A DNA stretch of 64,000 bases from Acinetobacter sp. C26M. GTDB lineage: Bacteria > Pseudomonadota > Gammaproteobacteria > Pseudomonadales > Moraxellaceae. The notes under the pieces are model-generated. The model was not told where the DNA came from and ran no database searches. It worked only from the letters and a program-made list of their open reading frames with translations. Positions 37,301 to 45,984 of the stretch are shown here, piece by piece. Within the stretch, counting starts at the first letter, position 1; each line of letters begins with the position of its first letter. Position numbers and translations under genes: made by a program. The stretch spans positions 310,001 to 374,000 of the forward strand of contig NZ_CP098478.1 of assembly GCF_023702675.1 (NCBI RefSeq), written 5' to 3'.

Positions 37301-38889
37301 TACATGTGGTCGATGCTAAAACTGGCGAGGAAACTTTTGCTTTTGTGCCGAATGAGATGCTAGAAAATTCGCAACAGAGCCAAGCGTTCTTGGATAAGCC
37401 GTCTGGTGTGAAAGCAAATATGGCCTATGGTATCGATGGTGCTTGGACAACCTATAGTGAATATGCATATGGTATGAAAGCTATGAGTAGTGGTAGTACC
37501 AGTAGTGAAGTGGTCGCAACGGTCGGTGAAATTAAAAAAGACGGTAAAGTCCTCGCGAAAGGGAAGCAAATGGCCTATGGCGGTTTACGCATGGGTGGAC
37601 GTAGCTACTATGCTTTGGATTTGAGTGATATCAACCAACCAAAACTCAAATTTCACATTGATCCAGACAATAACCGTATTATCAGTCTACAAACGAACGG
37701 AAGCTATAAAACCACTATCAATACTGCCTTGGCATCCATGGGACAAAGTTGGTCTAAACCGACGATCACCACCATTATGTATAAAGGTGCTGCAAAACGT
37801 GTGATGTTGGTAGGTGGTGGCTATGACATGGAATATGAAAAAGTGGTACCTACAATTACAGCTGCGACCAAAGGTCGTATGATCTATATGTTTGATGCTG
37901 ATAATGGTGATTTGATTTGGTATGCAGGTGGAGATAGTCAAACAACCTCATGTAATCCAGATGATGTGAGCTATGGATTGAAAATGAAAGATCTATACAG
38001 CGTTGTGAGTCGTATCAATGCCGTTGATCGTGATGGGGATGGTATTACAGATCACCTATATTTTGGTGATCTTGGTGGGCAGGTTTGGCGGATTGATCTA
38101 ACTAAAGACTTTGGTGCAAAAGTTGGTAGTTGTGGTGGTTATAGCGTGTTGTTCAAGGATAGCAATAGTCGTTTCTATGAAGCACCAAACTTTAGTGTAT
38201 ACGGCTATGAACAACCGCTTGCAGTGGTCAGCATTGCGTCAGGAAATCGTAGCCTTCCATATAGTGACAAGGCTTCAAGCAGTACGATTTACAATCTCTT
38301 TGATCAGGATGTAGTACGTAGAAATTTCACCGCTTCGGGGAATAGCACGCCTAAACTCTTGCCAACGGACCTTAAATCGATGCTGACAGCAAGTGATTTG
38401 AAAGGAAAAAATCTGGTGCAAGTCAAAGCGACGCTGCCTAATGGTTGGTATGTACAGGCCAATAGCATTGTTGGAAAAGAGCTGGATGCACAAGGTAATG
38501 AAGTGAGTCTCACCAATCAAACAGGTAGTAAAGTATTGAGCGAAATGGTGGTGATGAATAAGAGCCTTTATGCCAGTGTCTATAATCCCAATACCACAGT
38601 GGGGAATGGTTGTAAAATTCAGGCCAATGGTGCAACGACCGTTCAACGCTTCTGTTTACCGTTTGGGGTATGTGAACAAGATGTTAAAGACGTGACCATG
38701 AGCTTTGGTGCTGGGCATGGTATTGTGGATTCGATGGTCGGTTCTGGAATTGGACTAAGTGATAAAAATGGTCTGACTCGTCAACTCCTTAATCCAAATG
38801 CAAAAGATAAAATTGGGAATAGTAAACTTCCTATGAATACGATGCGTCGCCAATTGGTGCCACTGACTTGGTATGAACGTAATGAATAA
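34381..38889 (+). CDS. pilY1: PilY1-type pilus tip adhesin, copy 2
   Basis: A 1502-aa secreted protein with a signal sequence (about 21-43, ending ASA). A vWA-like region has MIDAS DQSRS from Asp63, and the C-terminal PilC propeller has GGLRMGGRSYYALDL and MFDADNGDLIWY. The calcium loop DRDGDGITD lies at 1216-1224. The vWA half contains leucine-rich amphipathic inserts not seen in copy 1, such as LLDNLLNGLLG near 170, a stretch around 313-360 and TGALLDGLLPNSL near 680. The propeller halves of the two copies are clearly paralogous, whereas the N-terminal halves have diverged strongly, suggesting different ligands. Confidence 0.9.
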   Translation: MNNNKIKSQIKHDHPKEKRTKALLLGCTIASSFLILSSVASASDIEIYQPAVGNKKRLMLMVDQSRSMGGAGLLDLVKDYPLCIDQGVTDVLGKNGLNLGIKVAGQTDLIDVTKEATDLVNQLILKGLLGNGQGQGILDSIAEIKTEQPSTAYPFPRQSCTVVTTDATVKLLDNLLNGLLGVKTGLSAEQYIRETCDPLIDISLLKSVTNSSTVGIYRCYDKNSRVRMALTDVLKGKKGEAGLPNIDQIPDSTMVGLSVSPYNQTVNDRAGAIVFEPKLLSDTYLYNGKTQTHRQHMIDYIASANMDSKGEFNLQSLLLIVPKLINGLLNDVFATLGKILSNPLDAVSELLNLENTNNALNDVLTMLGLGGNNPMASTYAETGAYLLGNTTKGTGARQYAKRNALLGIGGISLLWTDYECNAWKADGMTCADWKYAGLLGVNTNGYKKVDGNLLNLLGILQVGKQEIFYEYRADVDAKYSGFKDSQKNNSTINPLIKTNGNFYQAPSTAPQCDANGLMVIAGGVPTIAPTLTDSLLQPQGSQSDATKVAMERLMARSLDNSQSLSVQYKDGRLNDSWGFRCNSTDLKATTLGNNKNANDNTDFATWQCIGAYARDIRALKANPIKTAVIGLDRSFLQLPEYIAGQENSSDTKGLNQISSTNVAQDQLLTGIVPKAVRDLLGTTGALLDGLLPNSLIGSGLTTGITSLLDRLLPRNPEDIKNMARWGVIGGGGWYNAANSQNIAQSIKDFHDDLGVTDGDPIGLQTLPEDPLTPYRMTNEVYKSMFEPTEKASWIGNFKKYYVENDNSVNKLKDAWDAASTTYDVQDWNKGGVLAKLKNLKNKTDNSDPTRPIITERKILINRDCQQIANTTTYQFTEVGALKTIDNKYLDVKCGSGTTSQTDAKGYLLMNLLGYNVGNAATTADLTEANRTNWQVGMNLHSTPIKLTQEATFNTDNSIKERKDYMLFGTTQGLLHVVDAKTGEETFAFVPNEMLENSQQSQAFLDKPSGVKANMAYGIDGAWTTYSEYAYGMKAMSSGSTSSEVVATVGEIKKDGKVLAKGKQMAYGGLRMGGRSYYALDLSDINQPKLKFHIDPDNNRIISLQTNGSYKTTINTALASMGQSWSKPTITTIMYKGAAKRVMLVGGGYDMEYEKVVPTITAATKGRMIYMFDADNGDLIWYAGGDSQTTSCNPDDVSYGLKMKDLYSVVSRINAVDRDGDGITDHLYFGDLGGQVWRIDLTKDFGAKVGSCGGYSVLFKDSNSRFYEAPNFSVYGYEQPLAVVSIASGNRSLPYSDKASSSTIYNLFDQDVVRRNFTASGNSTPKLLPTDLKSMLTASDLKGKNLVQVKATLPNGWYVQANSIVGKELDAQGNEVSLTNQTGSKVLSEMVVMNKSLYASVYNPNTTVGNGCKIQANGATTVQRFCLPFGVCEQDVKDVTMSFGAGHGIVDSMVGSGIGLSDKNGLTRQLLNPNAKDKIGNSKLPMNTMRRQLVPLTWYERNE

Positions 38890-39448
38890 AATGCAGTTAT
38901 GTCAATGTGTGGCTTCGGAAGTGGTAAGACCACGTGTTTCTTATCGCTTCCGGTCTAGTAATCGTTCTTGTGTACCGAGGAAACGTTACACAGGTTTTAC
39001 TCTAATTGAACTGATGATTACAGTTGCAATCGTGGCAATTATTGCTGCGATTGCGATTCCAAGCTATGACACCTATATCCGCCGTGCAGACTTATCTACG
39101 GCACAACAAGAAATGCTTAAAGTTGCAGCCCTTTTGGAAAAACATCGCTCACGTAATTTTAGTTATGATGGCTTTATCTTGAGAGATCCTGTACTTAATC
39201 AAGGGCCATACGCAGATGTGGATAATGCGACAAAAACAATGTTGCTTTTACCTGTAAATGCAAGCAGTGGTAACCAAAAGTTCACGTTAACATTAACGGT
39301 CAATACTCAGGCATGGTCATTAAAAGCCGTGAGTCAAAGTCCGAGGAATTTTTCCTTGTTATTAACAAGCGCAGGCCTTAAGTGTAAGACAAAAACGGCT
39401 GCAAATATCACGACATCAGGCTGTGGAAATAGTGCAGAAGACTGGTAA
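38882..39448 (+). CDS. Minor pilin, PilE/ComE-F-like, copy 2
   Basis: A 188-aa prepilin paralogous to the product of 30101: mature start [44 protein letters not shown], and C-terminal KCKT...AEDW. The start overlaps the pilY1-2 stop (ATG 38882; ATG 38873 or 38891 are alternatives). The implied leader is 38 residues, basic and Cys-containing (CQCVASEVVRPR), far longer than in copy 1. It is the last gene of operon 2, and no second pilE follows. Confidence 0.8.
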   Translation: MNKMQLCQCVASEVVRPRVSYRFRSSNRSCVPRKRYTGFTLIELMITVAIVAIIAAIAIPSYDTYIRRADLSTAQQEMLKVAALLEKHRSRNFSYDGFILRDPVLNQGPYADVDNATKTMLLLPVNASSGNQKFTLTLTVNTQAWSLKAVSQSPRNFSLLLTSAGLKCKTKTAANITTSGCGNSAEDW

Positions 39449-39611
39449 CTCAGCAGTTTTTCTAAATTAAATTCAAGACTGTGGATAACCCAAAATTTAA
39501 TCTTTCTTTCGAGGCAAATATAACGTAGAATATTGCCCTCTATGAAAGGGGTTTGAAGTGTTGCCGATGGTCGGCGCAGGGATAATCCGTAAAAATTATA
39601 AGGTTGTTCTC

Positions 39612-39869
39612 ATGGTTGTTATTCGTTTAGCGCGCGGTGGTGCAAAAAAACGTCCATTCTATCAAATCATTGTAACTGATAGCCGCAATGCACGTGATGG
39701 TCGTTTCATCGAGCGTATTGGTTTCTTTAACCCAACTGCACAAGGTAAAGCTGAAAAAGTTCGTTTAGATGCTGACCGTTTTGCTCACTGGGTTGCTCAA
39801 GGTGCTCAACCTTCAGATCGCGTTGCTTCTTTAGCTGCTCAAGCTAAAAAAGCTGCAACTACTGCATAA
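39612..39869 (+). CDS. rpsP: 30S ribosomal protein S16
   Basis: An 85-aa ribosomal protein: [20 protein letters not shown] and the conserved [19 protein letters not shown]. The start is the internal ATG 39612; upstream in-frame codons give no S16-like sequence. It opens the classic rpsP-rimM-trmD-rplS operon. Confidence 0.98.
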   Translation: MVVIRLARGGAKKRPFYQIIVTDSRNARDGRFIERIGFFNPTAQGKAEKVRLDADRFAHWVAQGAQPSDRVASLAAQAKKAATTA

Positions 39870-39885
39870 TTGTAGTAGGTAGCCC

Positions 39886-40434
39886 ATGACATCGACACAG
39901 AATGTGCCAGAAGATCGTATTCAGATTGGACAGTTACGTTCAGCTTATGGATTGAATGGGTGGCTCTGGGTTTACTCTAATACAGAACCTATGAGCAATA
40001 TGTTTGACTACCTTCCTTGGTACATTGAGACCAAGGCAGGTTGGCAAACTATTGATGTAAAACGTTGGAAACCACATGGCAAAGGCTTGGTTGTTGCATT
40101 AAAGGACGTGAATGATCGTACTGGTGCAGAAAATCTGGTTGGCGCGAATATATGGATTGCCAAATCTCAGCTTCCAAAAGCAGATGTAGACGAGTACTAC
40201 TGGTCTGATCTTAAGGGCTTAACTGTGTTAGGTCTTGGAGAAGATGAACAGGAAGTTAATCTCGGTCAAATCTACGAACTGTTTGAAACAGGTGCCAATG
40301 ATGTCATGGTTGTTAAAGCAACCCCTGACAGTATTGATGCTGAAGAGCGAATGATTCCTTGGCATAAAGATGTGGTACAACGCGTTGATCTTGAAGCTGG
40401 TCGTATTTACGTCAATTGGGGCGTAGACTACTAA
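39886..40434 (+). CDS. rimM: 16S rRNA processing protein RimM
   Basis: A 182-aa assembly factor for the 30S head. RIQIGQLRSAYGLNGWLWVYS is the N-terminal RimM signature, and DEYYWSDLKGLTV begins the PRC-barrel domain, which ends with IPWHKDVVQRVDLEAGRI. Genes on both sides are the usual partners, and the gap to rpsP is 16 bases. Confidence 0.96.
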   Translation: MTSTQNVPEDRIQIGQLRSAYGLNGWLWVYSNTEPMSNMFDYLPWYIETKAGWQTIDVKRWKPHGKGLVVALKDVNDRTGAENLVGANIWIAKSQLPKADVDEYYWSDLKGLTVLGLGEDEQEVNLGQIYELFETGANDVMVVKATPDSIDAEERMIPWHKDVVQRVDLEAGRIYVNWGVDY

Positions 40435-40479
40435 TCCTTTCGGGAGAGGTAGCGCAGCAGGAAAATAGAGGAGTCTGCG

Positions 40480-41220
40480 GTGTTTTTTGCAGTCATCACA
40501 TTGTTTCCTGAAATGTTTGAAGCGATTACAGCGCACGGGATTAGCGGGCGTGCAGCAAAGCGTGACATCGTGCAAGTCACTTGCATTAACCCACGAGATT
40601 TTGCTGAGGGCAACTATAAACGAGTGGATGAACGTCCGTTCGGTGGTGGTCCAGGTATGGTGATGATGGCTGAGCCTTTAGCGCAAGCAATTACCCATGC
40701 TAAACAACTTGCAATGCAAGCAGGCTGTGTTCATGCGCCAGTGGTGTATATGTCACCGCAAGGCAAAACCTTAAATGAACAGGCAGTACAACAATTCGTT
40801 GATTATGATGGTTTGATTGTATTGTGTGGGCGTTATGAAGGGGTCGATGAGCGTTTAATCCAGCATTACGTTGATCAAGAATGGTCAATTGGGGATTACG
40901 TTTTATCGGGTGGTGAACTGCCAGCGATGGTGTTGCTCGACAGTATTATTCGTCGATTGCCAAATGTCATGTCTGACGAGCAATCTGCGATACAAGATTC
41001 TTTTGTGGATGGTTTATTGGATTGTCCACAATATACCAAGCCTGACTGTTTCGAAGGGCTGGATGTACCTGAGGTACTTAAATCAGGGCATCATGCCAAT
41101 ATTGAGAAATGGCGTTTTTTGCAGCGTTATCAACGGACTTTAGATCGTCGACCAGAATTGGTAGAAAAAGTTGAGTTGAGCAACCAGCAAATTAAATGGT
41201 TAAAAAATTCAAAAGGTTAA
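40480..41220 (+). CDS. trmD: tRNA (guanine-37-N1)-methyltransferase
   Basis: A 246-aa SPOUT-class enzyme that methylates G37 in tRNAs. Start at GTG 40480 with GAGGAG upstream: [20 protein letters not shown]. The knot region has [13 protein letters not shown] and [15 protein letters not shown], and [12 protein letters not shown] binds AdoMet/tRNA. Third gene of the rpsP operon. Confidence 0.97.
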   Translation: MFFAVITLFPEMFEAITAHGISGRAAKRDIVQVTCINPRDFAEGNYKRVDERPFGGGPGMVMMAEPLAQAITHAKQLAMQAGCVHAPVVYMSPQGKTLNEQAVQQFVDYDGLIVLCGRYEGVDERLIQHYVDQEWSIGDYVLSGGELPAMVLLDSIIRRLPNVMSDEQSAIQDSFVDGLLDCPQYTKPDCFEGLDVPEVLKSGHHANIEKWRFLQRYQRTLDRRPELVEKVELSNQQIKWLKNSKG

Positions 41221-41303
41221 ACTGGTATCAGTTTGTCTTTGTACCCAACGAGAAGCGTTGCTTCGAGTTCTGCTTAAACCTAGTTTAAGTTAAAAATAGG
41301 CTC

Positions 41304-41400
41304 TTTAAGACGTTTGTCTTAAGGGGAAAGTTAAACGGGAGATATGCGTTTTAGCCTCTATTCCCAGCGGTGTCAGAGACCTCTTCTCTCCCGCACATAT
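41304..41400 (+). promoter_or_regulatory. Structured leader upstream of rplS
   Basis: The 193-base gap between trmD and rplS is unusually long for this operon and contains paired elements. TTAAGAC/GTCTTAA makes a tight hairpin (41305-41322, four-base loop) not followed by T residues. CGGGAGA (41336-41342) can pair with TCTCCCG (41387-41393), enclosing a 44-base region just before the ribosome site. This looks like a cis-regulatory leader or processing site, possibly autogenous control by L19. That role is inferred. Confidence 0.5.
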
Positions 41401-41413
41401 TGGAGATTCCACA

Positions 41414-41785
41414 ATGAGTGGTAAACATCCTTTAGTTCAAGCTGTTGAAAATGCACAGTTAAAATCAGACATCCCTGCTTTTGCACCGGGCGATACAGTT
41501 ATCGTTCAAGTTAAAGTAAAAGAGGGTGACCGTGAGCGTCTTCAAGCATTTGAAGGTGTTGTAATCGCGAAGAAAAACCGTGGTTTAAACTCTGCTTTCA
41601 CAGTTCGTAAAATTTCTAGCGGTGTTGGTGTTGAGCGTGTTTTCCAAACTCACTCTCCAATCGTTGCTAAAATCGAAGTGAAACGTCGTGGTGACGTTCG
41701 CCGTGCTAAACTTTACTACCTACGCGAGTTGTCTGGTAAAGCTGCACGTATTCGTGAAAAGTTACCAGCTCGTAAACAAGGTTAA
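41414..41785 (+). CDS. rplS: 50S ribosomal protein L19
   Basis: A 123-aa protein: [32 protein letters not shown] and [23 protein letters not shown] are the L19 signatures. GGAG precedes the ATG. A strong terminator follows. Last ribosomal gene of the operon. Confidence 0.98.
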   Translation: MSGKHPLVQAVENAQLKSDIPAFAPGDTVIVQVKVKEGDRERLQAFEGVVIAKKNRGLNSAFTVRKISSGVGVERVFQTHSPIVAKIEVKRRGDVRRAKLYYLRELSGKAARIREKLPARKQG

Positions 41786-41805
41786 TTTTAACTTTGTTGT
41801 AAAGC

Positions 41806-41834
41806 AAAAAAATGCGCCTTTGGCGCATTTTTTT
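41806..41834 (+). terminator. Terminator after rplS
   Basis: AAAAAATGCGCC pairs with GGCGCATTTTTT around a three-base loop, and T residues continue. Confidence 0.93.
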
Positions 41835-41922
41835 ATGTCTGTTTGGGGCTAAAAGCCAATCCTTTTTTAAATCCTAGGCCGAGTTTTGCTAAAATAGGCC
41901 TTTATGCTTTGACTTTTCTTTT

Positions 41923-42816
41923 ATGAAAAAAAGTTCTTATCGCCATTTGAGCGGTGTTTTCCTATTAAATAAACCTTTAGGTTTGAGTTCTAATTCTGCA
42001 TTACAAAAGGTGCGTCGTCTGTTCAATGCGCAAAAAGCAGGACACACAGGTGCGCTAGATCCTTTGGCGACAGGTTTATTGCCGATCTGTTTAGGCGAAG
42101 CGACCAAGTTTTCACATTACTTACTGGACTCAACCAAACGTTATCAAACTACGGTGAAATTGGGACAAACCACAGCGACGGGTGATGTTGAAGGTGAAGT
42201 TCTCCAGCAGAGAGAAGTACCCACTTTAACAGATGCAGATATTGAGCAAGTTCTGGCACAGTTTCGTGGTGATATTCAGCAAGTACCACCGATGTATTCG
42301 GCCTTGAAACGTGATGGTCGTCCACTCTATGAGTTGGCACGTAAAGGGATCGAAATTGAGCGTGAAGCACGGCCAGTCACCATTTATAACTTAAGCTTGC
42401 TTGGCTTTACTGAAGATAGCCTAACATTGGACGTGACTTGCTCAAAAGGCACTTATATCCGCGTATTAGGTGAAGATATTGGTGAGGCTTTGGGCTGTGG
42501 TGGGTATTTAACTAAATTGCATCGTACTCAAACAGGGCACTTTGAGATTAATCCAAGTTACACCATTGAATATCTCGAAAGCCTTTCTTTGGAAGAGCGG
42601 GATGCATTATTACTGTCAGTTTATTCACCTGTTGAGCATTTTCCTCGGGTGCAATTGCCCGAAGGCCGTGAAAAGTATTTTGGCAATGGTCAGGAAAGTA
42701 ATATCGATCATGAAGCCGCAGCTGAAGTGTTGGTGTTCGATGGAGAGCGCTGCTTAGGCTTGGCTGAAATCACCGATAAAAAACGTCTAGTACCAAAACG
42801 CTTGTTAAATTTATAA
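41923..42816 (+). CDS. truB: tRNA pseudouridine-55 synthase
   Basis: A 297-aa enzyme that makes pseudouridine at position 55 of the T loop. The catalytic motif [14 protein letters not shown] with the nucleophilic Asp is present, plus [14 protein letters not shown] at the N-terminus and [15 protein letters not shown]. The C-terminal extension is PUA-like. It has its own region after the rplS terminator. The TauE gene starts 11 bases downstream and may be co-transcribed. Confidence 0.97.
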   Translation: MKKSSYRHLSGVFLLNKPLGLSSNSALQKVRRLFNAQKAGHTGALDPLATGLLPICLGEATKFSHYLLDSTKRYQTTVKLGQTTATGDVEGEVLQQREVPTLTDADIEQVLAQFRGDIQQVPPMYSALKRDGRPLYELARKGIEIEREARPVTIYNLSLLGFTEDSLTLDVTCSKGTYIRVLGEDIGEALGCGGYLTKLHRTQTGHFEINPSYTIEYLESLSLEERDALLLSVYSPVEHFPRVQLPEGREKYFGNGQESNIDHEAAAEVLVFDGERCLGLAEITDKKRLVPKRLLNL

Positions 42817-42827
42817 GAGTATCGTCA

Positions 42828-43595
42828 ATGGAATGGGAACTGATTCTAACCTTAGCGTTCTTTGCTTTTTGTGCAGGAACCATTGATGCTGCCGTCGGTG
42901 GTGGCGGTTTGATTCAGATTCCTGCCTTGATGGGAGCTTTACCACAAACTGCACCTGCCACCTTATTTGGAACCAATAAACTGGCCTCTATTTGCGGAAC
43001 GGGTTCTGCGGCTTTTTCATTTGTACGCCGTGTCAAATTGCAATGGTCGTTACTCGGTGTGATTGCATTATTCGCCTTTATCAGCTCCTTTATTGGAGCG
43101 GCTTGTGTGTCATTAGTACCGACCCATATCCTAAGACCGATTGTCTTGGTTATGCTGATCGTAATTGCGATTTATACTTTTATGAAAAAGCAATTCGGGC
43201 AAGTCCATGTTGATCAACAGGTCACGCCAAAATTACTAGTGCTGGCTGCGATTGGTAGCTTAGCGATTGGTTTCTATGACGGTATTTTTGGTCCGGGGAC
43301 CGGTAGCTTCTTTATTTTCTTTTTTATTCGTTTCTTGCAAGTCGATTTTTTACATGCTTCGGCATTGTCAAAGATTGGCAACTTCATGACTAATCTGGCA
43401 GCCCTCAGTTTCTTTATTCCCACAGGTCATGTGCTTTTTGCCTTGGGACTGATGATGGCAGTTGCCAATATTGCGGGCTCGTTATTGGGTGTCCGTTTGG
43501 CTTTAAAATACGGCAGTGGCTTTATCCGTATTTTATTCCTGATTTTAGTGAGTATTTTAATCTGTCGCTTGGGCTATCAGATCATTACGGGTTAG
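42828..43595 (+). CDS. TauE/SafE-family membrane permease
   Basis: A 255-aa protein with about eight hydrophobic segments. The duplicated family motif is visible as FCAGTIDAAVGGGGLIQIPAL and GFYDGIFGPGTGSFF. This family exports sulfite, sulfoacetate or other small organic anions; the substrate here is unknown. The start lies 11 bases after truB. Confidence 0.88.
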   Translation: MEWELILTLAFFAFCAGTIDAAVGGGGLIQIPALMGALPQTAPATLFGTNKLASICGTGSAAFSFVRRVKLQWSLLGVIALFAFISSFIGAACVSLVPTHILRPIVLVMLIVIAIYTFMKKQFGQVHVDQQVTPKLLVLAAIGSLAIGFYDGIFGPGTGSFFIFFFIRFLQVDFLHASALSKIGNFMTNLAALSFFIPTGHVLFALGLMMAVANIAGSLLGVRLALKYGSGFIRILFLILVSILICRLGYQIITG

Positions 43596-43609
43596 TAGCT
43601 TAGATTTAA

Positions 43610-44479
43610 CTAAGCTTTTCCTCCACGTAAGGTCACGCCAATTGAAGCCACCATAATACAGGCCAAAGCCGCCCATTGAATCAAGCTAATTCGTTCATGT
43701 AACAGTACCAGACCAGCTAAGGCTGCCAATGCAGGCGCAAGGCTGGAAAGTGTGCCATAACTGAGCTTAGTCAGCCGTTTGAGTGCCATTAAGTCCAAAG
43801 CATAAGGAATCGCAGTTGCGAGTAGGGCAATCACAAGTGCTTTGCCCCAATATTGAGTGTCTAGCAGTACTGGCGCGTTATTCCAAAGACCGAAAGGGAG
43901 AAGCGTAAGTGCAGATAATCCGATGGCAATGGTCAAGGCATGCATACCGATATTCTGCTGTACCACACGATGCCCATAATAAATATACAAGGCCCAAAAG
44001 AATCCAGCACCTAGCGCACATGCTGCACCAATATAGGAAAAGTGCTGCGCATGAGCATCGTGCCACGGCACCATTAAAGCAATGCCTAAAATCGCAAATG
44101 CTACCCAAATATAATCACTGCGCTGTTTAATCGAGAGTAAGGCTAAACCCAATGGGCCAATAAACTCTAAACCTACTGCGATTCCTTGCGGTAACTTACC
44201 TAATGAGGTGTAGAACAGAATATTCATACAACCCAAGGCTGCACTATAACAGAGTAAATCTCGCCATTTGAGTTCCTTCAATTTGGAAATAATTTTCCAT
44301 GAACGGAACATGATCGCTACCAAAATGGTCGCAAAACAGAGCCTTAAAATCGTTACCGTCAGTGGGTCAAGCGTGGCGATTAATTGCTTGGCAAAGGATG
44401 CACTGATTTGGTAGGACAGCATGGACAAAACCATGTACAGCACAGCGATTAACTGGATATTTTTCATGTTGATAGCCAT
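43610..44479 (-). CDS. EamA-family transporter (DMT superfamily), A
   Basis: A 289-aa protein with ten hydrophobic segments in two EamA repeats, typical of RhtA/YdcZ-like metabolite exporters. Similar to the product of 45000: both show MNxLFYxSLxxLPxGxAVxxEFIGPL and YxxHxQ-like central loops. Together with the GNAT gene between them they form a same-strand group. Substrates such as amino acids are common for the family but unproven here. ATG 44467 (MKNIQ) is an alternative start. Confidence 0.82.
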   Translation of the reverse strand: MAINMKNIQLIAVLYMVLSMLSYQISASFAKQLIATLDPLTVTILRLCFATILVAIMFRSWKIISKLKELKWRDLLCYSAALGCMNILFYTSLGKLPQGIAVGLEFIGPLGLALLSIKQRSDYIWVAFAILGIALMVPWHDAHAQHFSYIGAACALGAGFFWALYIYYGHRVVQQNIGMHALTIAIGLSALTLLPFGLWNNAPVLLDTQYWGKALVIALLATAIPYALDLMALKRLTKLSYGTLSSLAPALAALAGLVLLHERISLIQWAALACIMVASIGVTLRGGKA

Positions 44480-44506
44480 GTCATGTAGATGGAAGAGCTG
44501 AGATAT

Positions 44507-44977
44507 TTATTCATGAACGTCTATCCGTGGTGCAAAGATCGAGCACCATTTGTTTTTAATCTCATCGTTGATTTCAAGCTTGAGCTCAAAAGCGATCTGT
44601 TTTTCACGAATAATTGTAAAGCCTAAGCGTTTATGGAATTTTAAAGATAGGCTGTTATTTTTTAAAGCATGGCTGATCAGTGTTGCAACCTGATGATCTT
44701 CAATAAATCGAATAAGCTGTGTCATCAGAGCAGCAAAAACTTCTTTGCTCCGATGCTTCTGGTGGATCACTAATATCGGAATAAACCATTTTCGCAGTTC
44801 CATGTACTCAACAGTGAAGTAACCTAATAATTGCTTATTTTTTCGATATTCAAATAGATGACCTTGATTTGAAGCGTTAATCAATGAGGCTAAATAGGAG
44901 GCGTGATCAATCGGCTTGCCTGCTTGTTCAGATAAGCCTTCTAAGGTTATCAAGGTGAGTTCTAAATATTCTTCCAT
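44507..44977 (-). CDS. GNAT-family acyltransferase
   Basis: A protein of about 156 aa with a GNAT pattern: LFEYRKNKQLLGYFTVEYME in the central strands, IPILVIHQKHRSKEVFAALM as motif A (V-x-x-x-x-R-x-K), and ISHALKNNSLSLKFHKRLGF as motif B. The substrate is unknown. ATG 44977 is preferred to GTG 44983. Its location between two EamA exporters suggests it may modify a compound they export, but that is only context. Confidence 0.78.
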   Translation of the reverse strand: MEEYLELTLITLEGLSEQAGKPIDHASYLASLINASNQGHLFEYRKNKQLLGYFTVEYMELRKWFIPILVIHQKHRSKEVFAALMTQLIRFIEDHQVATLISHALKNNSLSLKFHKRLGFTIIREKQIAFELKLEINDEIKNKWCSIFAPRIDVHE

Positions 44978-44999
44978 ATACACTTACTGAATACCCTGA

Positions 45000-45881
45000 T
45001 TATCCAGCTTCTTTTTGCTGACGAGCCTGTTGCGTGGTAAAGGTACAGCCAATTGAGGCAATGATAATGGTGCCCAGCGCTAACCATTGATTCCAAAACA
45101 ATATTTCCCCAAGAAAAATAAAGCCTGAAAGTGCGGCAACAGCAGGTTCTAAACTCATCAAGGTGCCAAAGCTAAGCGGGGTTAAACTACGCAGCGCAAT
45201 CATTTCTAAAGTAAAGGGCAAGGCGCTGGCTAATATCGCAAGCCCGATAAAATAGTATAAATTTGGCAGTTCAAAGACTCGATCGATGGCTCCTGAAAAG
45301 AGTGCAAAGGGCAGCAAGCAGAGCATACCAATCGACATGCCTAAGCAAACGGTATGGTTGCCTGAGATGCCTGACGGTTTTTGCCCCGCAATAATATACA
45401 GTGCCCAACACGCACCTGCACTGATGGCAAAGAATACACCAAGCATGTCGAGACCTTGCTGTGCCTGTTGCAAAGGAAAGAGCAGCATTAAGCCCAGAAT
45501 TGCACAGCCAACCCAGATAAAGTCATATTTCTGCCGAGCATGATATAGTGCGACACTTAAGGGACCAATAAATTCAAAGGCAACGGCAAGGCCTAACGGT
45601 AAGCGCTCAAGCGATAAATAGAACAGCGCATTCATGCCAGCAAGGGCAACACCATAGCTGAGAATGGCTTTCCAGCGCACTACTTTAAAATTGATGGTCC
45701 AGATCTTAAAAATCACCGCCAATATGATTGCACCAAAAAATAGGCGCATAGCGGAAACGGTTAATACAGGAAAGCTCTGAAATAGAATTTTGGCCAAGGA
45801 ACCACTGCCTTGCACACACAACATGGCAATCATCAATAGCAATAAAGCATGAAGTGGTGTTTTCAGCATTGGGGTCGACAT
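45000..45881 (-). CDS. EamA-family transporter (DMT superfamily), B
   Basis: A 293-aa ten-segment transporter paralogous to the one at 43610: GMNALFYLSLERLPLGLAVA and the FEFIGPLSVAL motif recur. It is the first gene of the minus-strand trio EamA-GNAT-EamA and is preceded by the serA terminator. Probable exporter of small polar metabolites. ATG 45869 (MLKTPL) is an alternative start. Confidence 0.82.
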   Translation of the reverse strand: MSTPMLKTPLHALLLLMIAMLCVQGSGSLAKILFQSFPVLTVSAMRLFFGAIILAVIFKIWTINFKVVRWKAILSYGVALAGMNALFYLSLERLPLGLAVAFEFIGPLSVALYHARQKYDFIWVGCAILGLMLLFPLQQAQQGLDMLGVFFAISAGACWALYIIAGQKPSGISGNHTVCLGMSIGMLCLLPFALFSGAIDRVFELPNLYYFIGLAILASALPFTLEMIALRSLTPLSFGTLMSLEPAVAALSGFIFLGEILFWNQWLALGTIIIASIGCTFTTQQARQQKEAG

Positions 45882-45932
45882 TTTATTATTTAACAGTTGG
45901 TATAATATTCACATAATAAGTCAAACGCCCAT

Positions 45933-45965
45933 AAAAAAGCCACAGCATCAACTGTGGCTTTTTCG
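45933..45965 (-). terminator. Terminator after serA
   Basis: On the minus strand AAAGCCACAG and CTGTGGCTTT pair around a 6-base loop with T residues after. It lies 20 bases after serA. Confidence 0.88.
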
Positions 45966-45984
45966 ACATTATTCTAAATAATGC

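Noticed and set aside
22688..39448. Prophage or integrative element bringing the second minor-pilin operon
   Set aside because: No integrase, transposase, tRNA or attachment repeats were seen at either boundary.
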